Under the pieces are notes generated by a model. That model was not told the DNA's origin. It did no database searches and saw nothing but the letters and a program-made list of their open reading frames with translations. Positions 16,527 through 24,594 of a stretch of DNA of 64,000 nucleotides are shown piece after piece. The first letter of the stretch is position 1; every line of letters begins with the position of its first letter. Origin of the DNA: VRUE01 sp963703895 (GTDB lineage Bacteria > Actinomycetota > Thermoleophilia > Solirubrobacterales > 70-9); contig CAVPFX010000001.1 of NCBI GenBank assembly GCA_963703895.1, positions 186,001 through 250,000 of the forward strand. Reading direction: 5' to 3'. Both the position numbers and the translations under genes were made by a program.

Positions 16527-17621
16527 TCAGGGTCGCTGGATTTGGAGTCGGAAGGGTCCGCCGTGGGGGCGGGTTGAGCGGATCACTAGGCGGAGGCGGT
16601 GCTCGCCGCAGACGGTGTAATCGAGCTGGTGGCTGGGACCGAGGCCGTTGCGGGAGCTGCGAAGGAGCCTGCCGGCGCGGCTACGAAGGGCCAACTCGTA
16701 GCCGCGCCTGTGCAGGCTGCTTGGGCGCAGACTGACCAATCCGTCGAGCGGCGTCCGCAGGGACTCGACGGCTGCGCCCTCCCCCCTGGCCGGCACGTGC
16801 CCGGACAGCGTCAGGCTGGTCCGCCCCTGCCAGGGCGTGAGGGTGTCTTCGCGGATCGCCCTGAAGGCGGCCGCGTTTGGCTCCAGCGCTGGGCTGTAGC
16901 GCCAGGTGACCGGGAGGTCGGGGAAGCGGTAGTGGGCAAATGCCTCGGCAAAGGCCTCGCCGGGATCCTCGAAGTAGTGGGTGCCCTCGTCGCCCGGGTA
17001 GAAGCGGCCGGCCCGCTTGCCCTGGCAGACGCCCTCGAGGCTGGCCCAGCGCTCGGGGCCCCAGTCGATCGCGTCCTTGAAGGGCGCCGGCATTTCGCGG
17101 TGCTGGGCGACGTGGTGGCCGTACTCGTGAGCGAGCACGAAGTCGAAGGTGGCGCCGTCGCCGTCGGCTTCCTCGTAGCCGCCGATGACGATCTTGTTTT
17201 CGCCACTGAAGTAGCAGGCCTCGGCACCGAAGCCGCAGTCGAAGCCGAGCTGGAATTCGCTGTCGAGCTGGACCGTGAGCAGGTCGACCTCGTCGCCGTG
17301 GATCAGCGTGCCGATGAAGTCGGCGACCCGCTGCGGATCGGTGACGTCGCAGGTTTCCGCGCAGGCGGGAGTGACGGAGACGGTGATCGTGGCGCTGCTG
17401 CCGTCGTTGATCGAGTAGCGCTGCGACGACGCGGACGCCGAAATCCGCGCCGCCGCAGCGCCGGGCTCGCCCAACACGACGTCGTGCATCGGTACCGCCA
17501 GCCGCGGCACCTCGAGCGGGACGCCCGGATTGGGACGCTTGGCAACGGCCCCTCCCGGGACCGCCAGGAGAAGCAGAGTCATGGCTATGCCCGCAAGCGC
17601 CCCCGCCGGGCGCCCGCTCAC
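16527..17621 (-). CDS. Secreted zincin-like metallopeptidase
   Basis: Predicted exported 364-aa protein with a signal peptide (hydrophobic core 10-24, cleavage near AVA-KRP). The zinc motif HEYGHH (H165, E166, H169) is followed about 55 residues later by GEAFAEAFAHY, supplying a probable third ligand glutamate as in gluzincins. Four or more cysteines (CAETCD, FDCGFGAEACYF) fit an extracytoplasmic location. The C-terminal 100 residues look like a beta-rich accessory domain. The catalytic class is inferred from motif only; no named family was recognised. Confidence 0.65.
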   Translation of the reverse strand: MSGRPAGALAGIAMTLLLLAVPGGAVAKRPNPGVPLEVPRLAVPMHDVVLGEPGAAAARISASASSQRYSINDGSSATITVSVTPACAETCDVTDPQRVADFIGTLIHGDEVDLLTVQLDSEFQLGFDCGFGAEACYFSGENKIVIGGYEEADGDGATFDFVLAHEYGHHVAQHREMPAPFKDAIDWGPERWASLEGVCQGKRAGRFYPGDEGTHYFEDPGEAFAEAFAHYRFPDLPVTWRYSPALEPNAAAFRAIREDTLTPWQGRTSLTLSGHVPARGEGAAVESLRTPLDGLVSLRPSSLHRRGYELALRSRAGRLLRSSRNGLGPSHQLDYTVCGEHRLRLVIRSTRPHGGPFRLQIQRP

Positions 17622-17897
17622 GGAGCGGGACCGGGCCTTACGCAGGCAGGGGCTGACATGTACGCGGGAAGGGACATTGCGGGAACGGTGATCGTGAAGA
17701 GCACTGGGCGGAACCCTGGCGCCGCAGAAAAGCTGTCCTCACGTCAACTGGGAAACACGGTATCGGCGATCTGGTCGGGGGCAAAGAAACCGCCATACCA
17801 TTGACGTACCGAAACTGGGCACGACGGTCTGGGCCCCGGCACGAGCCGAGTTTGGCGAAATCATCCAAACGCCCGCAGCGTCCGTAAGGACTGAGCG

Positions 17898-19169
17898 ATG
17901 AAGATTGCGATTGTCGGAACCGGTGTCTCAGGGCTCGTTGCTGCCCACCTCCTGCATCGGGAGCATGAGATCGTCGTCTTCGAGGCGAGCGACCGGGTCG
18001 GCGGCCACTCGCACACGGTCGAGGTCGAGAGCGGCGAGGGCAGCCACTGGATCGACACCGGCTTCATCGTCTTCAACGACCGCAACTACCCCAACTTCGA
18101 ACGCCTGCTGGAGGAGCTCGAGGTCCCCAGCCAGGCCTCCCACATGGGCTTCTCGGTCTCTGACGGCCGCGGCGAGTTCGAGTACTCGGGCACGCCGCGC
18201 GGCATCTTCGCCCGCAAGTCCCACCTGCTCAGCCCCTCCTTCCTCGGCATGCTGCGCGACTGGCGGCGCTTCAACCGCGAGGCCCAAGCGCTGATCGGGA
18301 TGAACGGCACCGCCCCCTCGCTGGGCCAGTGGCTGGAGGACGGCGGCTTCTCCCGCCACTTCATCGAGCGCCTGATCGTGCCCCAGGCCTCCGCTGTCTG
18401 GTCGGCGGACCCGGAGCAGATGTGGAGCTTCCCGGCCAGCTTCATGGCCGAGTTCTTCGACAACCACGGCATGTTCAGCCTGCGCGACCGGCCGCGCTGG
18501 CGCACTGTTCAGGGCGGCTCGCGCAGCTACGTCGAGGCGATCACCGCCCCCTGGCGCGACCGCATCCGCCTGCTGGCGCCGGTGCGCGGCATCGAGCGGC
18601 TCGATGGCGGAGTGCGGATCGCCGCCGAGGGCTGCGAGAGCGAGGACTTCGACCAGGTCATGATCGCCGCGCACTCCGACCAGGCGCTGGCGATGCTCGC
18701 CGATCCGAGCGAGGCCGAGCGCGAGATACTCGGCGCAATCCCCTACCAGCGCAACGAAGCCGTCCTCCACACCGACGCCTCGCTGCTGCCGCGGCGCCGC
18801 ACCACCTGGGCGAGCTGGAACTTCCACCTCACCGAGCCAGCCAGCGACCGCACCACCGTCACCTACTGGATGAACAACCTGCAGCGGCTGCGGGCCGACC
18901 GCGAGTACCTGCTGACGCTCAATCGCGGCGAGGCGATCGACCCGGAGAAGGTGCTGCACCGCTTCACCTACGAGCACCCCGTCTATACCGCTGAGGGCGT
19001 CGCCGCCCAAGCCCAGCACGGCGAGATCAGCGGGGTGCGCCGCACCCACTATTGCGGCGCCTACTGGGGCTGGGGCTTCCACGAGGACGGCGTGGTCAGC
19101 GCGATCCGGGCCTGCGAGCGGATCGCGCCCACTGCGGCAGCGAGCGCAACCGAGGCGGTGCCCGCATGA
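17898..19169 (+). CDS. FAD/NAD(P)-binding oxidoreductase (amine-oxidase-like)
   Basis: A 423-aa flavoprotein starting with the dinucleotide fold MKIAIVGTGVSGLVAAHLL and the second glycine segment ASDRVGGHSHTVE. A C-terminal GAYWGWGFHEDGVVSA segment closes the FAD site as in COG2907 proteins. In many bacteria this family is encoded next to DUF1365 and cyclopropane synthase genes, exactly as here, implying a role in unsaturated or cyclopropanated fatty acid modification. It heads a four-gene operon; a 47-bp palindrome lies just after its stop. Confidence 0.85.
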   Translation: MKIAIVGTGVSGLVAAHLLHREHEIVVFEASDRVGGHSHTVEVESGEGSHWIDTGFIVFNDRNYPNFERLLEELEVPSQASHMGFSVSDGRGEFEYSGTPRGIFARKSHLLSPSFLGMLRDWRRFNREAQALIGMNGTAPSLGQWLEDGGFSRHFIERLIVPQASAVWSADPEQMWSFPASFMAEFFDNHGMFSLRDRPRWRTVQGGSRSYVEAITAPWRDRIRLLAPVRGIERLDGGVRIAAEGCESEDFDQVMIAAHSDQALAMLADPSEAEREILGAIPYQRNEAVLHTDASLLPRRRTTWASWNFHLTEPASDRTTVTYWMNNLQRLRADREYLLTLNRGEAIDPEKVLHRFTYEHPVYTAEGVAAQAQHGEISGVRRTHYCGAYWGWGFHEDGVVSAIRACERIAPTAAASATEAVPA

Positions 19170-19171
19170 GC

Positions 19172-19218
19172 TTCCGGTGCGCCTTTTACTCCCCCCAGGC
19201 ACATAAAGCGCACCGGAA
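19172..19218. repeat. 47-bp palindromic repeat, copy A
   Basis: Imperfect copy: left arm begins TTCCGGTGCGCCTTTTA and right arm is ACATAAAGCGCACCGGAA. It sits between the oxidoreductase stop and the DUF1365 start inside an otherwise tight operon, so it is transcribed and would fold into a hairpin. Confidence 0.85.
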
Positions 19219-19227
19219 GGTGGGTGC

Positions 19228-20088
19228 ATGAGCGCCTCCGCCGTCTACGAGGGCTGGGTGCGCCACCGCCGCTTCGAGCCGTTCGAGCACTCCTTCCGCT
19301 ACCGGCTCTTCCTCATGTACTTGGACCTGGAGGAGCTGCCGGGCGCACTCGACCCCTACCCGCTCTTCTCCGCCCGCCGCTCGGCGCCCGCCCACTTCCA
19401 GCGCTCCGACTACATGGGCGACCCCTCCCGCCCACTGGCCGAGTGCGCCCGCGATGCGGTCGAGGCGCAGACTGGCAGCCGCCCGCCCGGCCCGGTGCGC
19501 CTGCTCGCCAACCTGCGTTACCTCGGCCACGTCTTCAACCCGGTCAGCTTCTACTACTGCTTCGACGGTGCCGGGGAGCAAGTGGAGGCGGTCGTCGCCG
19601 ACGTCAACAACATCCCCTGGGGCGAGCGTCATCCTTATGTCCTGGCGCGCGGATCGCGCCGTGGGGCCGTGCTGACCGACGAGCTCGACAAGACCCTCCA
19701 CGTCTCCCCGCTGATGGGGATGGACCAGACCTATGCCTTCCGTGCCAGCGAGCCGGGCGAGCGGCTGAGCGTCCACATCGAGTCGCGCCCCGCGCATCAC
19801 GGTTCCCGCCTGGCAGAGGGGAACGATGATGCGCAGATCGGGCCGGCGAAGACGGCGGCCGACGTGAGCACAGCGGGTGGCGAGGGCAAGGCCTTCGACG
19901 CCACCCTCTCGCTGCAGCGCCACGAGCTCAGCCGCGCCCGCCTGACCGGGATGCTGGCCCGCTACCCGGCAATGTCGCTGCAGACCGTCGCCAAGATCTA
20001 CGCCCAGTCGCTGCGACTGAAGCTGAAGGGCGCGCGCTACTTCCCTCATCCCGAGGGGAGGAAGCCGCGGGGGTTTCTCTCGCCATGA
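19228..20088 (+). CDS. DUF1365 family protein
   Basis: A 286-aa DUF1365 (COG3496) protein. Conserved features include an N-terminal VRHRRFEPFEHSFRYRLFL, the central LLANLRYLGHVFNPVSFYYC and VADVNNIPWGERHPYVL. The biochemical role is unknown, but the family is almost always linked to a COG2907 flavoprotein and a cyclopropane-fatty-acid synthase homologue. Its ATG is 10 bp beyond copy A of the palindrome and its stop overlaps the next start by 4 nt. Confidence 0.85.
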   Translation: MSASAVYEGWVRHRRFEPFEHSFRYRLFLMYLDLEELPGALDPYPLFSARRSAPAHFQRSDYMGDPSRPLAECARDAVEAQTGSRPPGPVRLLANLRYLGHVFNPVSFYYCFDGAGEQVEAVVADVNNIPWGERHPYVLARGSRRGAVLTDELDKTLHVSPLMGMDQTYAFRASEPGERLSVHIESRPAHHGSRLAEGNDDAQIGPAKTAADVSTAGGEGKAFDATLSLQRHELSRARLTGMLARYPAMSLQTVAKIYAQSLRLKLKGARYFPHPEGRKPRGFLSP

Positions 20089-21272
20089 GGGACCAGCTCG
20101 CCCGCGCCGCCGTCTCGCAGGTCCTGCGCCGCCTGCGCAGCGGCCGCATCGACGTGGTCGAAGCCGGTCGCGAGCGCAGCTTCGGCCCTGCCGACGCCGA
20201 GCTACGGGCGACGCTCGCAATCCACGACCCCGCCGCCTGGCGCGGCGCCCTGCACGGCAGCGTCGGCCTCGGCGAGACCTACGTCGACGGCCTCTGGGAG
20301 ACCAACGACCTGGTGGCGTTGATCCGCATCGCCGCCCGTGAGCTGCGCCAGACCGGCGGCGTGCGCGGCGCCGTCGCCAGGCCGCGCGGCTGGGCCCACC
20401 GGGTTCGCGGCCTCGTTCCCGACAACACCCGCAAGCGAGCGCGGCAGCACATCGCCGCCCACTACGACCTCGGCAACGACCTCTTCTCCTCCTTCCTCGA
20501 CGAGCGCATGCTCTACTCCTGCGCCTACTTCTCCCGCCCGGATGTCAGCCTCGAGCAGGCACAGATGGCGAAGCTGCGACGGATCTGCGAGGAGCTGCGG
20601 TTGGGACCGGAGAACCACCTGCTGGAGATCGGCAGCGGCTGGGGCGGGCTGGCGATCCACGCCGCCCGCGAGCACGGCTGCCGGGTGACGACAACGACGA
20701 TCTCACCTGCCCAGCACGAGCTGGCGAGCCGCCGCGTGCGCGAGGCCGGCCTCGGCGACCGGGTCAAGGTGCTGATGGAGGACTACCGCGACCTGCGCGG
20801 CAGCTATGACCGGCTGGTCTCGGTGGAGATGATCGAGGCGGTCGGCTGGCGCCACTTCGACGATTACTTCCACTGCTGCAGCGAGCTGCTCAGCCCCGAC
20901 GGCCTGATGCTGCTGCAGGCGATCACAATCGACGACCGCCTCTACGAGGCCGAGAAGGGCGCCCGCAGCTTCGCCAACACCCACGTCTTTCCCGGCGGCT
21001 GCCTGCCTTCGCGGCGGCTGATCGACGACTGCCTGGCTCGCGTCACCGACATGCGTGAGGTATGGATGGACGACATCACCGCGCACTACCCACCCACCCT
21101 CGCCAACTGGCGCCAGCGCTTCCTCGACACCTGGGAGCGGTTGCGCGCCCGCGGCTACGACGAGCGCTTCCGCCGCCTTTGGGAGTTCTACCTCTGCTCC
21201 TCGGAGGCGGGGTTCCGCGAGCGTCGGATCAACGACGTCCAGCTGCTGCTCGCCAAGCCGGGGTGGCGGTGA
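20085..21272 (+). CDS. Cyclopropane-fatty-acyl-phospholipid synthase family methyltransferase
   Basis: A 395-aa SAM-dependent enzyme that transfers a methylene or methyl group to unsaturated acyl chains of membrane phospholipids. AHYDLGNDLFSSFLD (residues 125-139) and MLYSCAYF are CFA-synthase signatures; LEIGSGWGG (180-188) is SAM motif I; SVEMIEAVG and FPGGCLPS follow in the usual order. It is coupled to DUF1365 by an ATGA overlap and to the hydrolase by GTGA. It may instead methylate without ring closure, as some actinobacterial homologues do. Confidence 0.92.
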   Translation: MRDQLARAAVSQVLRRLRSGRIDVVEAGRERSFGPADAELRATLAIHDPAAWRGALHGSVGLGETYVDGLWETNDLVALIRIAARELRQTGGVRGAVARPRGWAHRVRGLVPDNTRKRARQHIAAHYDLGNDLFSSFLDERMLYSCAYFSRPDVSLEQAQMAKLRRICEELRLGPENHLLEIGSGWGGLAIHAAREHGCRVTTTTISPAQHELASRRVREAGLGDRVKVLMEDYRDLRGSYDRLVSVEMIEAVGWRHFDDYFHCCSELLSPDGLMLLQAITIDDRLYEAEKGARSFANTHVFPGGCLPSRRLIDDCLARVTDMREVWMDDITAHYPPTLANWRQRFLDTWERLRARGYDERFRRLWEFYLCSSEAGFRERRINDVQLLLAKPGWR

Positions 21273-22027
21273 GCGCGGAGGGTCGCGAACCGCTGCTGCT
21301 GCTCCACGGCCTCGGCGGCTCGAAGGAGATCTGGACGCCGGTGCTCGGCCTGCTCGAGGCCGAGCGGGCGCCGCTGGCGATCGACCTGCCGGGCTTCGGC
21401 GACGAGCCGCCGCTTGCGGCCCAAGTCGAGCCGAGCGCGGCCAACCTGGCCGCGGCGGTGCACGAGCGCTGTCTCGAGCTGGGCATCGAGCGGCCCCACG
21501 TCGCCGGCAACTCGCTCGGCGGCTGGGTCGCGCTGGAGATGGGACGGGCCGGCTGGGCGGCCTCGGTGACGGCGATCTCGCCGGCCGGCCTCTGGCGGGA
21601 ACCGATCGGCGAGCGGCGGGTCAACACCCGCGTCTGGGCGAGGCGGCTGCGCCCGCTCGTCTCGGTGGCGCTACACAACCGGCGGCTGCGCGAGCGTGCC
21701 CTCGCCACCTTCGCCGCCCATCCCGAGCGTATCCCCGCCGCCGCGGGGCGCCGCCTGGTCCTCGGCTGGATCGATGCCAACGGCTACGACGGCGCCAACC
21801 GGGCAATGCGCACCCATGTCTTCGATCCAACCGGCTATCCCGAGATCCCGGTGACCCTCGCCTGGGGCGAGCTCGACCGCCTGGTTGGCCCGCCGCGGCC
21901 AGAGCGCCGGCCGGCCGGCGCTCGCTTCCTCACCCTGCCCGCGGTCGGCCACACGCCGACGTGGGACGATCCGGAGCTGGTCGCGGAGGTACTGCTGCAG
22001 GGCAGCGCGGTCGCCGTCGCGGGCTGA
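21269..22027 (+). CDS. Alpha/beta hydrolase
   Basis: A 252-aa alpha/beta hydrolase. LLLLHGLGGSKEIW gives the oxyanion HG motif, AGNSLGGW is the serine nucleophile elbow, WGELDRLVG carries the acid and VGHTPTWDDP the histidine. GTG 21269 overlaps the synthase stop as GTGA; GTG 21263 is an in-frame alternative. Last gene of the lipid operon, it might hydrolyse a lipid or thioester substrate, but this is not shown by the sequence. Confidence 0.82.
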   Translation: MSAEGREPLLLLHGLGGSKEIWTPVLGLLEAERAPLAIDLPGFGDEPPLAAQVEPSAANLAAAVHERCLELGIERPHVAGNSLGGWVALEMGRAGWAASVTAISPAGLWREPIGERRVNTRVWARRLRPLVSVALHNRRLRERALATFAAHPERIPAAAGRRLVLGWIDANGYDGANRAMRTHVFDPTGYPEIPVTLAWGELDRLVGPPRPERRPAGARFLTLPAVGHTPTWDDPELVAEVLLQGSAVAVAG

Positions 22028-22111
22028 GCCCTTCCCGCTGGTGAGTCGAGTCTGGGAGAGTTCGAGCATCTGCCTAACCGCAAGTAGTTAGTCCCCCGGA
22101 AGGAGACGCGC

Positions 22112-22858
22112 TTGATCGTCGAGAGGACCGAGAACCCGCAGTGGCTGTCCAACGCCTACCTCGTCGCCGACGAAGCCGGCGGCAAGGGAGTGCTGATCGA
22201 CGGCAACGACGACCTCGGGCCTCTGCTCGAGCGGGCCGAGCAGGACGGGATCGAGATCACTCACATCCTGATCACCCACCCGCACGCGGATCACATCGCC
22301 GGGCTCGCCAAGGCACAGGAGCAGCTCGGCGGCGTGCCGATGGTGGCCCACGCCGAGGCCCTGGCCGAAATCGAGGATGAGGTCGCCGAGACGATCGCCG
22401 ACGGCGAGACGCTCAACACCGGCGGTCTGACGATCGAAGCGATCTCGACCCCGGGACACGCCTCCGGCCACGTCGCCTTCCTCGTCAACGACAGCGACGT
22501 CTTCACCGCCGACGTCCTCTTCAAGGGCACGGTCGGCGGCACGATGGCACCCGGCGCCAGCGGCTTCGCCGACCTCAAGTCCTCGGTGATGAAGCTGATG
22601 GAGCTGCCGCCGGAGACCGCCGTCCACCCCGGCCACCGCGAGCCGTCGACGATCGGTGCGGAGCGCGAGGGCAACCCCTTCGTGCAGATCTGGCGCGGCG
22701 AGGCCGAGACCGGCGAGGAGGACGTAACCGTCTGGGGTCGCCCGGCAACGCTGAAGCTCTGGGCACCCGACTACGACGGCGGCAACAAGGCCTGGGTCGT
22801 GTTCGGCGACGACGGCACCGAGGCGATCGTCGGCGGCTCGCAGGTCGAGCGCGGCTAA
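22112..22858 (+). CDS. MBL-fold metallo-hydrolase
   Basis: A 248-aa metallo-beta-lactamase-fold protein. HPHADH (about residues 56-61) is the zinc-binding HXHXDH motif, TPGHASGH and HPGHREPS supply later histidines and VFTADVLFKG the bridging aspartate, a pattern close to glyoxalase II-like hydrolases. TTG start with GGAAGGAGA about 5 nt upstream. The C-terminal 50 residues extend beyond a minimal domain. A double hairpin follows the stop. Confidence 0.87.
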   Translation: MIVERTENPQWLSNAYLVADEAGGKGVLIDGNDDLGPLLERAEQDGIEITHILITHPHADHIAGLAKAQEQLGGVPMVAHAEALAEIEDEVAETIADGETLNTGGLTIEAISTPGHASGHVAFLVNDSDVFTADVLFKGTVGGTMAPGASGFADLKSSVMKLMELPPETAVHPGHREPSTIGAEREGNPFVQIWRGEAETGEEDVTVWGRPATLKLWAPDYDGGNKAWVVFGDDGTEAIVGGSQVERG

Positions 22859-22862
22859 CGCA

Positions 22863-22930
22863 TCCAGCATTGGCCACGCTCCGGTGTGGTCAATGCTGGA
22901 CACGCAGCGAGGCCCGCCGGAGCGGGCCTC
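22863..22930. terminator. Double hairpin between convergent genes
   Basis: The first stem pairs TCCAGCATTGGCCAC (22863-22877) with GTGGTCAATGCTGGA (22886-22900), one wobble in 15. The second pairs GAGGCCCGC with GCGGGCCTC (22909-22930) across CGGA. They begin 5 bp after the MBL stop and end 25 bp before the 3' end of the convergent gene, so act plausibly in both directions. Confidence 0.65.
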
Positions 22931-22955
22931 GTGCGCCAGGGAGAGGGTTGAGGGA

Positions 22956-23585
22956 TTACTTGATCACCGCCTCCATCAGCAGCCAGCAGCCGTCGGTGTC
23001 GCTGGCCGGGGTGAAGTAGCCACCGAGGAAAAGCGGCGGCGTGTAGATCAGGGTGTTGGGGCCACCTGAGGAGCAGCGGATCATCGAGGTGATGCTGCCG
23101 CGCAGGGCGAGCTGCTCGCCCTTCTTGATCTTCATATCGACCGGGAAGGACTCGACCCGGTAGTCGCCTTCTTCTTCGGCCGATTCGGACTGGCCGATGT
23201 AGTCGATCCGCTGCCCGTAGCGCTTGGCGAGCGCGTCGGTGCCGTTGATCTTCTTCACCGCCATCAGGCGGAAGCTGCCGGGGCCACCGGCGATCAGCCG
23301 GATCTTCTTGATCGTGCCGGTCTTCGGCGCGAGCTCGCCGCCGTTGGGTCGGCCGTAGGCGTCGTTGAGGACCATCGTGCAGGGTTCGAGCGCCGTTTCG
23401 GGGCCGTTGCATGTGAGGCCCGGCAGCGAGTTGGAGGGCTGCACCTTGGAGTTGAGCATGGCGCCGAACTTGACCGGCGCCTTGGCCTGGCCGGCGGCCG
23501 GGACGACGGCGAGGGCGAGGCTGGCGACGGCGGCAACGAGGCCGATACGGCGGGCGATCTTCTGGGCGGTACGCGTGCGGATCAT
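22956..23585 (-). CDS. Secreted protein, unknown function
   Basis: A 209-aa exported protein. An N-terminal basic segment (RTRTAQKIARRIG) and hydrophobic core ending AAGQAKA form a signal peptide. The mature chain has paired cysteines (LTCNGPET, EPCTM, IRCSS, DGCWLL) and beta-rich stretches. ATG 23585 is preceded by AAAGGAGAC. No family was recognised; similar exported proteins of this style occur later in the window (27396-29021) but without clear sequence identity. Confidence 0.65.
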   Translation of the reverse strand: MIRTRTAQKIARRIGLVAAVASLALAVVPAAGQAKAPVKFGAMLNSKVQPSNSLPGLTCNGPETALEPCTMVLNDAYGRPNGGELAPKTGTIKKIRLIAGGPGSFRLMAVKKINGTDALAKRYGQRIDYIGQSESAEEEGDYRVESFPVDMKIKKGEQLALRGSITSMIRCSSGGPNTLIYTPPLFLGGYFTPASDTDGCWLLMEAVIK

Positions 23586-23722
23586 TTGAGTCTCCTTTGC
23601 GTCGGTGAAGGTGGGTGACTGCTCTATGTCCCCAGCTTCGCCCGCATCCACCGCCCCTCCCAGACCCCCCAGGGGTGAACCCACCCACCCCTCCGCCAAG
23701 GCCTTCCCCCGGCCCCCTCCCG

Positions 23723-23769
23723 TTCCGGTGCGCTTTATGTGGGCCACAGCCACATAAAGCGCACCGGAA
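23723..23769. repeat. 47-bp palindromic repeat, copy B (perfect arms)
   Basis: Left arm TTCCGGTGCGCTTTATGTGG (20 bases) is the exact reverse complement of the right arm, with the 7-base centre GCCACAG. It lies between divergently transcribed genes, 25 bp before the GTG of the FHA protein, where it could affect promoter or leader function. Confidence 0.9.
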
Positions 23770-23794
23770 GCGGGTCGGCTCGTAGGATCAGGCC

Positions 23795-24469
23795 GTGAGC
23801 GCCGAGCCGCGACAGACCAGCGCCGCCGAGCTGAAGGCGCAGATCGAGGCCGAACGGGGTGGGCGTCCCTTCCTCGTCCTGCGCGACGGTGCGGGCGAGC
23901 AGCGGATCGTCACGATCGAGACGGGCACGGCCGAGCTCTGGGTCGGCCGCGGCGAGGCCGCCGGATTGCGGATCGACTGGGACGAGGAGGTCTCCGCCCT
24001 GCACGCCCAGATCGAGGTGGTTGCCGGCGAGTGCACGCTGCTCGACGACGGCCTCTCGCGCAACGGCTCCTTCGTCGGCACCGAGCGCGTGCACGGTCGC
24101 AAGCACCTGCGCGACGGCGACACGCTGCGCTTCGGCCGCACCACGGTCCTCTTCCGCCGCCCCGGCGAGGCGGCGCCGGAAGCGACCGTCGTCGCCAGCG
24201 AGGTGCCGGCCGCGGCGACGGTCTCGCCCGGTCAGCGCCGCGTCCTGCTCGCCCTCTGCCGGCCCTTCAAGGACGGCTCTGCCTTCGCCACCCCACCGAC
24301 CAACCAGGCGATCGCCGAGGAGCTCCACCTCAGTGTCGACGCGGTCAAGACCCACATGCGGGCCCTCTTCGAGAAGCTCGAACTGGAGGACCTGCCGCAG
24401 AACCGCAAGCGCGTCGCCCTGGTCGAGCGGGCGCTGCAGAGCGGCGTCGTCGCCCCCCGCGACCTCTAG
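23795..24469 (+). CDS. FHA domain protein with C-terminal HTH
   Basis: A 224-aa protein with an FHA phosphothreonine-binding domain (about residues 45-125: VGRGEAAGLRI, SALHAQIEV, DDGLSRNGSFV, LRDGDTLRFG) and a C-terminal LuxR-like helix-turn-helix (about 145-215: SPGQRRVLLALC, NQAIAEELHLSVDAVKTHMRALF). It probably binds a Ser/Thr-phosphorylated partner and controls transcription. GTG start. The protease-like gene downstream may be a functional partner, but they are 125 bp apart. Confidence 0.85.
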   Translation: MSAEPRQTSAAELKAQIEAERGGRPFLVLRDGAGEQRIVTIETGTAELWVGRGEAAGLRIDWDEEVSALHAQIEVVAGECTLLDDGLSRNGSFVGTERVHGRKHLRDGDTLRFGRTTVLFRRPGEAAPEATVVASEVPAAATVSPGQRRVLLALCRPFKDGSAFATPPTNQAIAEELHLSVDAVKTHMRALFEKLELEDLPQNRKRVALVERALQSGVVAPRDL

Positions 24470-24594
24470 CGGGCGCGCCGACCTTTAGCGCCCAGGCACG
24501 GTCTGGACACATATGCGATTGGAGTGCGTGCGCTTTGTGCCCACACTCCATCGTTAGTTCTGAGCACACTCCTTTATCGATCGCAAGGCTGAAC

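Noticed and set aside
17801..17830. TTGACG as a -35 element before the lipid operon
   Set aside because: No acceptable -10 element at the right distance.
17622..17897. Gap of 276 bp between the zincin gene and the lipid operon
   Set aside because: Contains only short chance frames and no convincing RNA or protein feature.
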